Below, piece after piece: positions 27,440 through 36,054 of a stretch of DNA of 64,000 nucleotides (positions within the stretch are counted from its first letter, which is position 1; each line of letters starts with the position of its first letter). Under the pieces are notes generated by a model. That model did no database searches and was not told the origin of the DNA. It saw only the letters and a program-made list of their open reading frames with translations. The position numbers and the translations under genes are program-made. Source of the stretch: Aggregatilineales bacterium (GTDB lineage Bacteria > Chloroflexota > Anaerolineae > Aggregatilineales > Phototrophicaceae). The stretch spans positions 248,001-312,000 of the forward strand of contig JAUQWZ010000021.1 in the NCBI GenBank assembly GCA_030834905.1. The letters run 5' to 3'.

Positions 27440-28554
27440 CCAGCACAAGGTCAAAATCCTGCCGAAGCTGAAAGGCAAGAGGGACTTTGCGCCGCTTGGA
27501 AAGCGGGAAAGCATTGAATAAATCGTCCCGCAGCCAAGCAAAAAGCAACGCCCAAGAGCTTGGCATAGCCTTCACATTGCTGGCGGATGGGGTCGGCGGA
27601 GCGTGAGCACAAGAGCTTGCCATGCGACTTCCAGAGCTTGAACAGCAGCTCAATCTGCCAGCGGCTACGCGCCAGCAGATGCGCCTGGGCAAAGGTCAAA
27701 GTGGGGATAATTGGTCAGATAGATTGTCCAGCCCGCATAGGCGGCTTGACGAAGGGAGATCGGACGTTGGTCAAGTCGTGCCTGCTCCTGCAAGCGGGCG
27801 AGGCGTTGGTGGTAGGCGTCGTCGGGGGTGGCAGCGACAACCAGATAAGCCGCCACGTGTTGTTTGACGCCGACCCGCACGGGTAGATTCACAGGCAGGG
27901 GGACGGTTCCCAGAAACGTCAGCAAGTCAAGCGGTTCCCCGGCTGGCGTGTAAACGGTGGTTCCGACTTTGAAGCGTGTCAGCCAGTAGACGCCTTGTGC
28001 GTTCCACTGCGCGAACTGCTTCAGGTTGTAAAACCCCAGGTCGCCGAGATGGAGAGACCCGGTTGGCAGCGGCGTCGCCACCACGGCTGCCTTTTGGTCG
28101 TGCGCTTTTATCTCACTCAGGCTGGCGCGCAACTGTCCGTGCTGTAATTCCCAGCGCACGCCCAGCTTGACGCCCGCTTTTCCCCACACCAGCCGGGTGC
28201 AATCGGTCAGATACACGCCCTTGAATTGTGGCAACAGGGTTCGTCCTGTCTCGCTGTTCACCAGCTGTTCCATCCCCGCCTCCAGCCGCCCACGCATGAA
28301 CGCGACTGCTGCCGCCGTGAACCGCTGCTCCAGTCCCTGAGCGCTGACTTGCATCCCCACTTGGGCGGCGGTCTGCTGCTGCTGCCGCCGGGTTGCTTCT
28401 GGCTGTGCCAGTCCTCCCAAGACCAACGTTTGCGCGAACCCCGCCCCGGTTACTTGCCGTTGTCGCTGGATAAAGCCTGTTTTTCTGCCACTGCATTCGC
28501 CGTTGTTGTCAGCAACTCTTGCAGTGTTGTGCTCAGTTCGGTTATCGTTGTCAT
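27435..28554 (-). pseudogene. IS4-family transposase, three frameshifts
   Basis: Coding similarity runs through three frames. It starts at ATG 28554 (MTTITELSTTLQELL). Near 28480 it shifts by -1 at a GAAAAAC run into the long frame containing RQVTGAGFAQTLVLGGLAQP and the first two catalytic aspartates (YLTDCTRLVW and LHLGDLGFYNLKQF). Near 27690 it shifts again (around CCCCACTTTGACC) into LTFAQAHLLARSRWQIELLF, which carries the glutamate of the IS4 signature. Near 27550 a third shift at GCTTTTTGC leads to LFAWLRDDLFNAFPLSKRR, ending at 27435. All DDE residues survive, so the decay is recent, or homopolymer errors in the assembly created it. Confidence 0.8.
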
Positions 28555-28608
28555 GGGAAAAGGGATCCGCTTGTTCGCCTTGAGAAGCTACAAGATTATC
28601 CCTTTTTC

Positions 28609-28651
28609 CTTAACTTGGTGCATATGGGACACGACATTGTCGTGTCCCTAC
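28609..28651 (-). repeat. Right terminal inverted repeat of IS element
   Basis: CTTAACTTGGTGCATAT (28609-28625) is followed by GGGACACGACA...TGTCGTGTCCCTAC. It is the inverted copy of the left end apart from one base at the palindrome centre. Confidence 0.8.
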
Positions 28652-28772
28652 CATAAGATCCGTCCTGGTTTCGCGATCTGCGCTGCCGCTACCTGACAGG
28701 GATAAGCTGAAGTGAGGCACAGCACATACGCTGTGCCTTTCTGTTTTCGCCCCTTTCTGAAATAATGTGGGC

Positions 28773-30290
28773 ATGACGACTCAGACGACTTCGACCCCAC
28801 TGGCAGGCAGCGAGGCACGCCGCGCCGCCCGCAACGCCGCCGCGATGGCAGTTGCCCGCATCCTCAGCAGCGGCGCGCTGTTCGTCTGGTCGCTGATTCT
28901 TGGGCGGCTGCTGACCGACTCTGATCTCGGCGTGTACGGCTCGATCAATGCGCTCTACCTGATCGGCGTGACGATCACGGCGTTCAGTATGAGCCAGATC
29001 GTCATCCGCGACGTTGCCCGCCAGCCTGCGCTTGCTGGAAAGTACCTCAGCGCGACTCTGGTCATCCAGACGCTGCTGGCGCTGCTCGCCTACGTCAGTA
29101 TCAACGCGGTGGGTCCGGCGCTCGGCTACGACGAAACGCTGCGCGCGCTGACGGCGGTTGCCTGCCTCAGCCTGTTCATCGATATGGCGGGCAACATGTG
29201 CTACGATCAGCTTCTGGCACAGGAGCGCATGGTCACGACGTCAGTAGTGGAACTGGTACACGTCTTCATACGGATTACCCTTGCCGGGCTGGCGCTGTGG
29301 GCGGGTTACGGCTTGCTCGGCATTTACGCCGTGGCGCTGCTGACCGGCACGCTTCGCTCGACGCTGCTGTGGGCGCTGCTGCTGAAAACCGGCGTGCGCC
29401 CGCAGTTTCCGCTGGACTGGTCGCTGACGCGCCCGCTGCTGATCAACAGCGCCCCGCTGGCGCTCGGCTCGTTCATCAACATGACCTACGTGCAGGTTGA
29501 CCGGCTGATGACGACCAGCCTGCTTACCCTGGTGGACACCGGCAAGCTGACGGCTGCCATTATCATCATCACCGGCGTGGTCGAGGTGTTGAGTACGACG
29601 GTGCTGATCGCCCTCTATCCGATGATGTCGCGCGCCTTTCGCCCGGAAAGCGACGACAACGCCATGTTTTTCTTCATCGGGCAGAAGCTGGCGTTCTTCA
29701 CCCTGCTGATCGGCGTTCCGCTGGGGCTGCTGTTCACCCGTTTCGCCGGGGAAATCATGGGGCTGTTCGGCGCGACCTTTTACGCCGCGTCGGACGTGCT
29801 GCGGGTGCTGATCTGGTACGCGGTGACGACGATGGTCGTCAACGTCTTCGCCCAGGCGATGATGGTGCAGAACCGCCAGCGTTTTTACGTCGCCATGCGC
29901 GCGGGCGGGCTGATCCTTAAGCTGGCGCTCAATCTGCTGCTGCTGCCGCGGATCGGCGTCATCGGCGCGGCGGTCGCCTCGGTGACCGCCGAAGTGCTGG
30001 TGCTGGGGGCGCTGGCGAGCGCCTTCCCGCTGAACTGGCGCGAGCTAACGCCGCGCTTGCTGCGGCTGGGCGCTGCCGCGGCGGTGTCGGCGCTGGTCAT
30101 GTGGGGGCTGGGCGCGGTGCATCCGGTGATCGGCATCACAGCCGGGCTGGTCGCCTATCCGGCGGCTGTCCTGCTGCTTGGCGTGCTGGCAGATGACGAT
30201 TGGGATCTACTTTACCGGCTGCTGGCGGCGATTCCCGGCGGCAAAATTATCCTGCGTTACTGGCGGCGCGATGTAAAGCTGAACTGGTAA
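28773..30290 (+). CDS. Polysaccharide flippase (MATE/MOP superfamily)
   Basis: This 505 aa protein has about 12-14 transmembrane helices. The start ARNAAAMAVARILSSGALF and LGRLLTDSDLGVYGSI are characteristic of Wzx-like flippases that move lipid-linked sugars to the outer face of the membrane. YAVTTMVVNVFAQAMMVQN in the second half fits as well. GTG 28767 two codons upstream is an alternative start. No glycosyltransferases are next to it, so the cargo is unknown. Confidence 0.82.
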   Translation: MTTQTTSTPLAGSEARRAARNAAAMAVARILSSGALFVWSLILGRLLTDSDLGVYGSINALYLIGVTITAFSMSQIVIRDVARQPALAGKYLSATLVIQTLLALLAYVSINAVGPALGYDETLRALTAVACLSLFIDMAGNMCYDQLLAQERMVTTSVVELVHVFIRITLAGLALWAGYGLLGIYAVALLTGTLRSTLLWALLLKTGVRPQFPLDWSLTRPLLINSAPLALGSFINMTYVQVDRLMTTSLLTLVDTGKLTAAIIIITGVVEVLSTTVLIALYPMMSRAFRPESDDNAMFFFIGQKLAFFTLLIGVPLGLLFTRFAGEIMGLFGATFYAASDVLRVLIWYAVTTMVVNVFAQAMMVQNRQRFYVAMRAGGLILKLALNLLLLPRIGVIGAAVASVTAEVLVLGALASAFPLNWRELTPRLLRLGAAAAVSALVMWGLGAVHPVIGITAGLVAYPAAVLLLGVLADDDWDLLYRLLAAIPGGKIILRYWRRDVKLNW

Positions 30291-30295
30291 GGGCG

Positions 30296-30634
30296 CTAGT
30301 ACACCCGTCCGCCCACAGCGGCGGGGCGGGTGGGGCTGAGCAGCGACACCATGCCGTCCGTTCCCGGCACGCCGAGGATCAGACATTCGGATAAAAAACC
30401 GGCGATGTTCTTTGGCGGGAAGTTCACCACGCCAATTACGCGCCTGCCGAGCAGTGCTTCCCTGCTGTAGTTCGCCGCCTGCACCGACGACCATTTAAAG
30501 CCAATCTCGTCGCCAAAAAAGACGCGCACTTTGTACGATGGGTTGCGCGCCCTGGGAAAATCCTCGATTTCGACAATTTCGCCGACGCGCATGTCTATTT
30601 TCAGGAAATCGTCAAAGGTGATCGGCTCAACCAT
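30296..30634 (-). CDS. csaA: CsaA-type tRNA-binding-domain chaperone
   Basis: This 112 aa protein consists only of an EMAP-II/OB-fold tRNA-binding domain: FDDFLKIDMRVGEIVEIEDF, RVFFGDEIG and KNIAGFLSECLILGV. CsaA is a dimeric secretion-linked chaperone in Bacillus. The length matches. It lies 3 bases after the CoA-transferase stop, so the two are co-transcribed, although no functional link is obvious. Confidence 0.85.
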   Translation of the reverse strand: MVEPITFDDFLKIDMRVGEIVEIEDFPRARNPSYKVRVFFGDEIGFKWSSVQAANYSREALLGRRVIGVVNFPPKNIAGFLSECLILGVPGTDGMVSLLSPTRPAAVGGRVY

Positions 30635-30637
30635 GCC

Positions 30638-31798
30638 TCATATTCCTCTGCCGTGAATGATGCCGCTGCTGTAGAGATCGCTGATTTCGTCGTCGCTTAG
30701 CCCGGCTTCGCGCAGAATGTCAGGCGTGTGCTCGCCTGCGTCCGGTGGGGCGCTCTTGTCCGGCTGTTCGGCATCCAGCCGGATCGGGCTGCGCAGGATG
30801 GGCGTGCCGTCGGCTTCCACCGCCAGCAGTCCACGCGCCCGGATCTGAGGATCGTCGAGCAGATCTTCCGGCGTGTTCACCAGCGAAAAACAGCAGTCAG
30901 CGGGGATGAGCAGGTCTGCCCAGGCGTCGGCGGTTCTCTGAGCGAATATTTGGGCGATTTCTGCCAGCAGATAGGGCTGGCGTGCCGGATTGAGATAGCC
31001 GTCCACTAAATCGGGGCGTCCCACTGCTGCGCAGAAACTGTCCCAGAATTTTGGCTCCAGCGCGGCGAGCGCCACCGGCTTGCCATCCCGCGCCGTGTAG
31101 ATGTTGTAACAGGCGTTTCTGCCGGTCAGCGTGCCCCGCAGCGGCGCTGGCTGGTGGGCGGCGGTCACCGCTTCGATCCAGGGAATAGCGGCGAAGGGCA
31201 GCGCCGCCTCGAAGATGGCGCTGTCCACGAACGCGCCTTCATCGGTGCGCTCGCGCCGGAACAGCGCCGCCAGAATGCCGGCAGCGGCGACGTAAGCCGC
31301 GCCAATATCGGCGACCTGACCGCCAATTGGCTGCGGCTGGTTCATCTCGCCAATCAACCCGGCAGTCGAGGCGTAGTTCAGGTCATGCCCACCGCGCGCG
31401 GCGTAGGGTCCGTCCTGTCCCCAGCCGGTCATGGCACAGTAGATCAGGCGCGGGTTTACCTGCCGCAGACGGTCGTAATCACACTGCATCCGCGCCATCA
31501 CGCCGGGGCGGAAGCTCTCCACCAGCACATCCGCCGTTTCGACCAGCCGCCGCAGCACCGCCTGACCGCGTTCGTGTTTGAGGTTTAGCACCAGACTGCG
31601 CTTGCCCTGATTCGTCGCGCGGAAGATCGCGCCCTGACCGGCAGCCATCGGCGGCATCAGGCGGGCATAATCGCCCCCGTCGGGGCTTTCAACTTTGATG
31701 ATGCTGGCGCCCATATCCGCCAGCATCATTGTGCAGACACCGCCGGGCAGCAGGCGGGTGAGGTCGAGGATTCGGATACCGTCGAGAGGTAGTGTCAT
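30638..31798 (-). CDS. CaiB/BaiF family CoA transferase (class III)
   Basis: This 386 aa protein starts with LPLDGIRILDLTRLLPG and contains VLRRLVETADVLVESFRPGV and DYDRLRQVNPRLIYCAMTGW. GGQVADIGAAYVAA follows, holding the catalytic aspartate that forms the acyl-anhydride, all standard for formyl-CoA transferase-like enzymes. It moves CoA between carboxylic acids. ATG 31798 is preferred; a TTG at 31804 is two codons upstream. Relatives include alpha-methylacyl-CoA racemase, which I cannot exclude. Confidence 0.85.
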   Translation of the reverse strand: MTLPLDGIRILDLTRLLPGGVCTMMLADMGASIIKVESPDGGDYARLMPPMAAGQGAIFRATNQGKRSLVLNLKHERGQAVLRRLVETADVLVESFRPGVMARMQCDYDRLRQVNPRLIYCAMTGWGQDGPYAARGGHDLNYASTAGLIGEMNQPQPIGGQVADIGAAYVAAAGILAALFRRERTDEGAFVDSAIFEAALPFAAIPWIEAVTAAHQPAPLRGTLTGRNACYNIYTARDGKPVALAALEPKFWDSFCAAVGRPDLVDGYLNPARQPYLLAEIAQIFAQRTADAWADLLIPADCCFSLVNTPEDLLDDPQIRARGLLAVEADGTPILRSPIRLDAEQPDKSAPPDAGEHTPDILREAGLSDDEISDLYSSGIIHGRGI

Positions 31799-31897
31799 CT
31801 TCAATGCACCATAGCGTTGATCGCGAATAAAAGCCGTTTGCGCGAAGGTCGTTGAAATCCTGACTGGCGCTAACCTCTCACAGGAACGTGGTGCAGG

Positions 31898-33733
31898 TCA
31901 GCGCCGGTTGTGCTGGACGCTTGCGCTCCTCGCCGGGAAGCGCAGCCAACCCTGCTCGCGCTCGCTTTCCTCGCGCAGGCGGTGCAGGCGCGCTTCCAGC
32001 ACAGCGCCGCGCCCGAGATAGCCGATCAGCGTTTTCGGGTCGTCACGGCTGACGACGACCAGCCGCCCGATATCGTTCTGAAGCATTTTGGTCACTGCGT
32101 CGTGTACAAGCTCGTCGGGATAGGTTGCGATCAGCGAGTCGCTGCCTGCATCCAGCACAGTTAAATGCTGGTCAGCGCTTTCTTCCAGCCGCTTCAAAAC
32201 ATCTCCGCGCGTGATGATACCGACCAGCCTGCCTGCTTCGTCAAGGATGGGAAGCCCCTGCCGACGGGTAAACTGTGGCGTGCCTTTGGCAATGTGGTCT
32301 GCAAGCTCGCTCAATGGCATGGACGCGGGAACCGTTGCCGGGTTCTTATCCATGACCTCTGCCACGGTGATCTGTTTCAGAATATCGGCTTCGTATTCCT
32401 GCGGAATGCGCAGTCCACGCCGAGTCAGCTTTTCGGTCATAATCGAGTTGCGCATCAGCCGGAGAGCGATGAGGTCGGCAATCACGCTGACGAGCATCAA
32501 CGGCAAAATCGCATTATAGTCACGGGTAATTTCGAATGCAAAGATGATGAAGGCGAAGGTTGCCCGCGATGCCGCGCCGAACACCGCCGCCATCGCCACC
32601 AGCGCGAACGCGCCCGGCGAAAGGTTCGCGCCCGGCACCCATGAATTAATCAGGATGGCGAAAACTGCCCCCAGCGCCGCGCCGACCATGAACATCGGCG
32701 CAAGCAAGCCGCCGGAAGTGCCAGAGCCAAGCGTGACATAGAGCGCCAGGCTCTTAAAAATGAGGATCACGAACAGCACCTGCAGGGGAAGCTGGTTGTT
32801 CAGAATCGCGGAGATGTTTTCGTAGCCAACACCGAGAACGCGCGGAAAGAAGAAGCCAATCACGCCGAGCGCCAGACCGCCCAGCGCGGGCCAATACATC
32901 GAATCGAGAGGCAGGCGCTCAAACAGGTCTTCGACCCAGTAGAGCAGCTTGCTGAAGCCGACGGCGAAAACGCCGGCGATGATGCCGAGAATGAGATAGT
33001 AAGGCAGCGCAGCGGGTATGTTGAAGTCCAGCCGATTGACGATGAACATCGGTCCGCGTCCAAGCAGCACCAGGTGAACGGCGGTCGCCATCGTGCTGGA
33101 AATGACAAGCGGAATGAAGGAGCGTGGTTTGAACTCGAAGAGCAGCAGTTCAATGGCGAGAATGACGGCGGCAATCGGCGTGCTGAAGGTGGCTGCCATG
33201 CCTGCCGCCGCGCCGCACGCCAGCAGGACTTTGCGCTCTGCCGCCGTGACGTGAATGATCTGCCCGATGAGCGAGCCTAACGCGCCGCCCGTCTGAATGA
33301 TGGGACCTTCCGCCCCAAAGGGTCCGCCGGTGCCAATCGCAATCGCCGCCGAGATCGGCTTGAAGATGGCGACACGCGGCGAAATTCGGCTGCGGTTCAC
33401 CAGCACCGATTCCATCGCTTCTGGAATGCCATGTCCCCGTATCTTTGAGGTGCCGTATTTTGCCATCAAGCCGATGATCAGCCCGCCAACTGCCGGAATG
33501 ATGATCACCAGCACTCCCAGGTTGTGCGCCTGTAAATCGGGAATATCAGTGGCAATGCGCTGGAAAAAGACCAGGTTGCTGATCAAGCCGATCAGCGCCA
33601 GCAGCGCATAGGCAATGAAGCCTGCCACAATGCCGATGACTGTGGCAAGTAAAGAAAGCAAAATCATACGAGAGGCGCTTGATTGTTCGGCACTCAGCGT
33701 CGCGCGATCTTCCCGGTGAACCTTCTGGGACAT
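31898..33733 (-). CDS. CLC-family chloride channel/antiporter with CBS pair
   Basis: This 611 aa protein has the selectivity-filter motifs GTGGPFGAEGP (gating glutamate kept, residues ~133-143), GSGTSGGLLAPMFMVGAALG and FAFEITRDYNAIL. Two CBS domains follow from ~residue 455 (VAEVMDKNPATVPASMPLSE and a second with YPDELVHDAVTKMLQ), which normally bind adenine nucleotides and tune transport. It moves chloride (or fluoride/nitrate) across the membrane. A 17-base perfect palindrome overlaps its -10 region (33787-33803), and it is divergent from a MarR regulator that probably controls it. Confidence 0.88.
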   Translation of the reverse strand: MSQKVHREDRATLSAEQSSASRMILLSLLATVIGIVAGFIAYALLALIGLISNLVFFQRIATDIPDLQAHNLGVLVIIIPAVGGLIIGLMAKYGTSKIRGHGIPEAMESVLVNRSRISPRVAIFKPISAAIAIGTGGPFGAEGPIIQTGGALGSLIGQIIHVTAAERKVLLACGAAAGMAATFSTPIAAVILAIELLLFEFKPRSFIPLVISSTMATAVHLVLLGRGPMFIVNRLDFNIPAALPYYLILGIIAGVFAVGFSKLLYWVEDLFERLPLDSMYWPALGGLALGVIGFFFPRVLGVGYENISAILNNQLPLQVLFVILIFKSLALYVTLGSGTSGGLLAPMFMVGAALGAVFAILINSWVPGANLSPGAFALVAMAAVFGAASRATFAFIIFAFEITRDYNAILPLMLVSVIADLIALRLMRNSIMTEKLTRRGLRIPQEYEADILKQITVAEVMDKNPATVPASMPLSELADHIAKGTPQFTRRQGLPILDEAGRLVGIITRGDVLKRLEESADQHLTVLDAGSDSLIATYPDELVHDAVTKMLQNDIGRLVVVSRDDPKTLIGYLGRGAVLEARLHRLREESEREQGWLRFPARSASVQHNRR

Positions 33734-33783
33734 GGGCGGTCTCCACTATCTCATCTTATGTTGTCGAAATCAGAGAGGGATGA

Positions 33784-33803
33784 ATTATATCGCACTGCGA
33801 TAT
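33784..33803. promoter_or_regulatory. Perfect palindrome over -10 region between clc and marR
   Basis: ATATCGCA-C-TGCGATAT at 33787-33803 is a perfect dyad with 8-base arms. On the minus strand it merges with TATAAT (complement of 33784-33789), the likely -10 box of the CLC gene 50 bases downstream. Dyads of this size are typical MarR-family operators. Confidence 0.6.
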
Positions 33804-33880
33804 TTTTGTGTAGGCTGGATTATGATGAGGGCATTTCGCTGCTATAATCGGCGGGATGTTGAAGCGCTCGAAAGTCCGCG

Positions 33881-34315
33881 ATGCCCGACTCATCAAAATC
33901 TTCCGCCAGCCTGAGCAAGCACGACTACGAAACGCTTGCGACCATTCGCTATACCCTGCGCCAGTTCCTGCGTTTCAGCGAGGAAGCGGCGCAGTCGGTC
34001 GGGCTGACGCCACAGCAGCATCAGGCGCTGCTGGCAATTATGGGGTTTCCGGGTCGTGATCGCCTGACCATTGGCGAGCTTGCCGAGCGCTTACAGATCC
34101 GCCACCACAGCGCGGTGGGGCTGGTGAACCGGCTTCATGCAACCGGGCTGATCGTCCGTGAACAGGACGAGAATGACCGGCGGCAGGTGTATGTCTCGCT
34201 CACGCCGCGCGGTCAGGAAGTGCTTCAGGAACTGACCGCCGCGCACAAACGCGAACTGCGCGTGATTGCCCGTGAGATGACGCGGCTTCTTGAAACCATC
34301 AGCGCCGAAGACTAG
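33881..34315 (+). CDS. MarR-family transcriptional regulator
   Basis: This 144 aa protein has the MarR winged helix: QSVGLTPQQHQALLAI, LTIGELAERLQIRHHSAVGLVNRLHATGLI, and the wing with REQDENDRRQVYVSLTPRG. TATAAT at 33843-33848 lies 32 bases before the start. It is divergent from the CLC channel gene, and a palindrome in the shared intergenic region suggests it represses the channel, itself, or both. The ligand is unknown. Confidence 0.85.
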   Translation: MPDSSKSSASLSKHDYETLATIRYTLRQFLRFSEEAAQSVGLTPQQHQALLAIMGFPGRDRLTIGELAERLQIRHHSAVGLVNRLHATGLIVREQDENDRRQVYVSLTPRGQEVLQELTAAHKRELRVIAREMTRLLETISAED

Positions 34316-34340
34316 ACCGTGTGCTGAACTCTGGTCACGG

Positions 34341-34366
34341 CAGGGGCGGCTCATGAGTCGCCCCTA
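34341..34366. repeat. Palindrome, GCGA-core subfamily
   Basis: CAGGGGCGGCTCATGAGTCG followed by CCCCTAC lies just after the MarR gene. It shares the GGGGCG...CGCCCCTAC ends. Confidence 0.65.
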
Positions 34367-34431
34367 CACGATATATCTACAATATTTCCCATACCCGAAA
34401 TGAGTCCACCCTCTACAACGCCGGGCAAGTG

Positions 34432-34523
34432 TGCTAGAATGAGCCGCAGGCACAGTCAGCTCGCCCTTTCTGTGCTTAGAAGCGGCGAAGATGAGTCTAA
34501 CATCCTTCGCCGTTTTGCTTTTT
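34432..34523 (+). ncRNA. Candidate small RNA with own promoter and terminator
   Basis: This lies in a 361-base gap without a gene. An extended -10 (TGCTAGAAT, 34432-34440) would start a transcript near 34447. The first bases form a hairpin AGGCACAG (34448-34455) with CTGTGCTT (34470-34477). It is followed by an intrinsic terminator with CGGCGAA-GATG (34483-34493) and CATCC-TTCGCCG (34501-34512), then TTTTGCTTTTT. That is a compact ~75-base RNA unit with no reading frame of note. A protein leader or attenuator for the gene at 34677 is a second possibility. No known RNA family recognised. Confidence 0.4.
34483..34523 (+). terminator. Intrinsic terminator
   Basis: An imperfect stem CGGCGAA(GATG/CATC)C TTCGCCG is followed by TTTTGCTTTTT. 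It ends the candidate RNA and lies 155 bases before the next gene. Confidence 0.7.
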
Positions 34524-34676
34524 GACCCCTTCCAAACCCGCCATCTGTCCTGCTTTTACGGTCTTTTTACGAAATGTGAACAATTCTCATGCAAAACCGG
34601 GCTGTAAACCGCCAACCCGCTGACAGAATCCGCATAGAATAAATTTGTCGATCCTACTTACAAAGGCATAGCGATC

Positions 34677-35057
34677 ATGCAGGACATGATGAACTCGATC
34701 ATGGGCGGCTCCGCATTGATGATCGGTATTTCGATCCTCATCACCGTTGTCGTCCTCTTTTTCGTTTTTCGCATGGTGTCGGGGGTGATGCGCGGCGCTA
34801 AACAAACGCAGCAGCTTCTTGCCACCGGCGTTCCGGCGCAGGCGCGCATCCTGCAAATCGGTGAGACGGGCACCTATATCAACAACAACCCGGCGGTGGA
34901 CATTCTGATGGAAGTCATGCCGCAGGGACGCCCGCCGTATCAGGTGCAGACGCGGATGGTAGTTTCATTGATTCGCCTGCCATCGATCCAGCCCGGTAAT
35001 ATTGTGCCGGTCAAGTATGACCCGAACGATCCGACCAAAGTGGCGCTGGCGATCTAG
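34677..35057 (+). CDS. Small membrane protein, DUF3592-like
   Basis: This 126 aa protein has one N-terminal transmembrane segment (ALMIGISILITVVVLFFVFRM). A soluble beta domain follows with ATGVPAQARILQIGETGTYI and, at the end, PGNIVPVKYDPNDPTKVALA. The phrase V-x-Y-x-P-x-x-P is common in DUF3592-type membrane proteins. AAAGG precedes the ATG. The function is unknown. It is followed by another membrane protein after 163 bases. Confidence 0.72.
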   Translation: MQDMMNSIMGGSALMIGISILITVVVLFFVFRMVSGVMRGAKQTQQLLATGVPAQARILQIGETGTYINNNPAVDILMEVMPQGRPPYQVQTRMVVSLIRLPSIQPGNIVPVKYDPNDPTKVALAI

Positions 35058-35220
35058 CCGTCGCGGAAATGACGACAAGCGGGTGGGCGGGTAAAATGCT
35101 CGGTGCCGTTCCTGATTGGGCTGTTCCTGCTCATCGCTGGCTTTAACCGCGCGGTTCGCGGCGTGCTGCCAGCAGGCGCGGTCAGTCTGAAATTATGATG
35201 AAAGACGTTGGGGGGTTCTC

Positions 35221-35979
35221 GTGGTCAAATTCGGTTTTTTCCTTATCCTGATTGCTCTGGCGATTCTGGGTATGACGCTCGCGCCGGTGGTGTCTCCGAA
35301 CGATACCAGCCTGCTCGATCTACTGGAGCCAGTGGTGTGCGCGCCGGGCGAGAATCTCATCCAGCAGGTCGTGCCTTCCTCGCGCAGCGTCGATAACGGT
35401 CTTTTGTCGTTCGCAGCCAACAACAGCTTCTTCTGCAAGCCGACCACCGGCGCGCTGATTGACGTGACCAATAAACTGTTTGCGACCGGCTTCACCGCGT
35501 CTCTGGTGGCGCTGGTGTTTGGGCTGATCTTCCTGTTCACCGGCATCGTCCGCGGTGGCTCGCGCAGCCGCCGTCCGGCGGTAGTGGGAGCGCCAGCAAC
35601 GGCGGCAGCCTACCCGACCCATCCCGGCGCGGCAGGCAGCGCTTACGCAACACAGGTGGGCGCTCCTCGTCAGCCGAATTACGGGGGCGGCTATTCGGCT
35701 GCGCCCGCCTATTCAGCGCCGCCCGCCCGCCCGCCGCAAGCACCTGCTCCGTCGGAGAAGTTCGATTTCGACTCGGCGGCGACGATGATGAGCATCCCAA
35801 AGGCAGCGCCAGCGCCGCCACCGGAGCCAGCAACGCAGGTCAGACCAGCGGCTGGCGGCACCGATCTGGCAAAACGGCTGGCGCAGCTTCGCGACGCGCT
35901 GGACGCCGGGTTGATTTCGCAGGAAGAATTTGACCGCAGCAAATCAAATCTGCTGCACGATTTTACCGATGATGACTAG
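35221..35979 (+). CDS. Membrane protein with C-terminal SHOCT domain
   Basis: This 252 aa protein has two transmembrane segments, one at the very start (FGFFLILIALAILGMTLAP) and one near residue 95 (FTASLVALVFGLIFLFTGIV). A disordered Ala/Pro/Tyr-rich linker follows, then a SHOCT domain (LAKRLAQLRDALDAGLISQEEFDRSK), a short helical-hairpin oligomerisation module. GTG start 35221 has GGGGGG upstream. The C-terminus probably faces the cytoplasm. The role is unknown. Confidence 0.75.
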   Translation: MVKFGFFLILIALAILGMTLAPVVSPNDTSLLDLLEPVVCAPGENLIQQVVPSSRSVDNGLLSFAANNSFFCKPTTGALIDVTNKLFATGFTASLVALVFGLIFLFTGIVRGGSRSRRPAVVGAPATAAAYPTHPGAAGSAYATQVGAPRQPNYGGGYSAAPAYSAPPARPPQAPAPSEKFDFDSAATMMSIPKAAPAPPPEPATQVRPAAGGTDLAKRLAQLRDALDAGLISQEEFDRSKSNLLHDFTDDD

Positions 35980-36040
35980 GTGGTGTTGACATTTTCACCT
36001 GACCCTGACGTTCTGGTTGAGTACAAATGTCAACACAACC
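35979..36040. repeat. Long inverted repeat between convergent genes
   Basis: GTGTTGACATTT (35983-35994) pairs with AAATGTCAACAC (36025-36036) around a 30-base loop. The arms extend to ~16 bases with one mismatch. There is no T-run, so this is not a classic terminator, but it sits between converging genes (35979 and 36055). It could also be an operator-like TTGACA/TGTCAA pair. Confidence 0.6.
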
Positions 36041-36054
36041 CAGGGGGCTGTACT

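Larger units (their letters stand above)
27397..28651. mobile_element. IS4-type insertion sequence with palindrome-containing 43-base terminal inverted repeats
   Basis: The element runs from GTAGGGACACGACA at 27397 to TGTCGTGTCCCTAC at 28651. The left end (27397-27439) and right end (28609-28651) are inverted copies with one mismatch. Each consists of a dispersed-type palindrome plus the inner 17-base sequence ATATGCACCAAGTTAAG. Strictly, the mobile part may be only 27423-28625 with the palindromes being target. It carries one broken transposase gene. No simple short direct repeat is obvious outside the ends. Confidence 0.75.

Noticed and set aside
35103..35198. GTG-initiated 31-residue hydrophobic peptide (PFLIGLFLLIAGFNRAV)
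   Set aside because: It could be a small membrane peptide, but no ribosome-binding site is visible and it may be the remnant of a gene end between two membrane protein genes.
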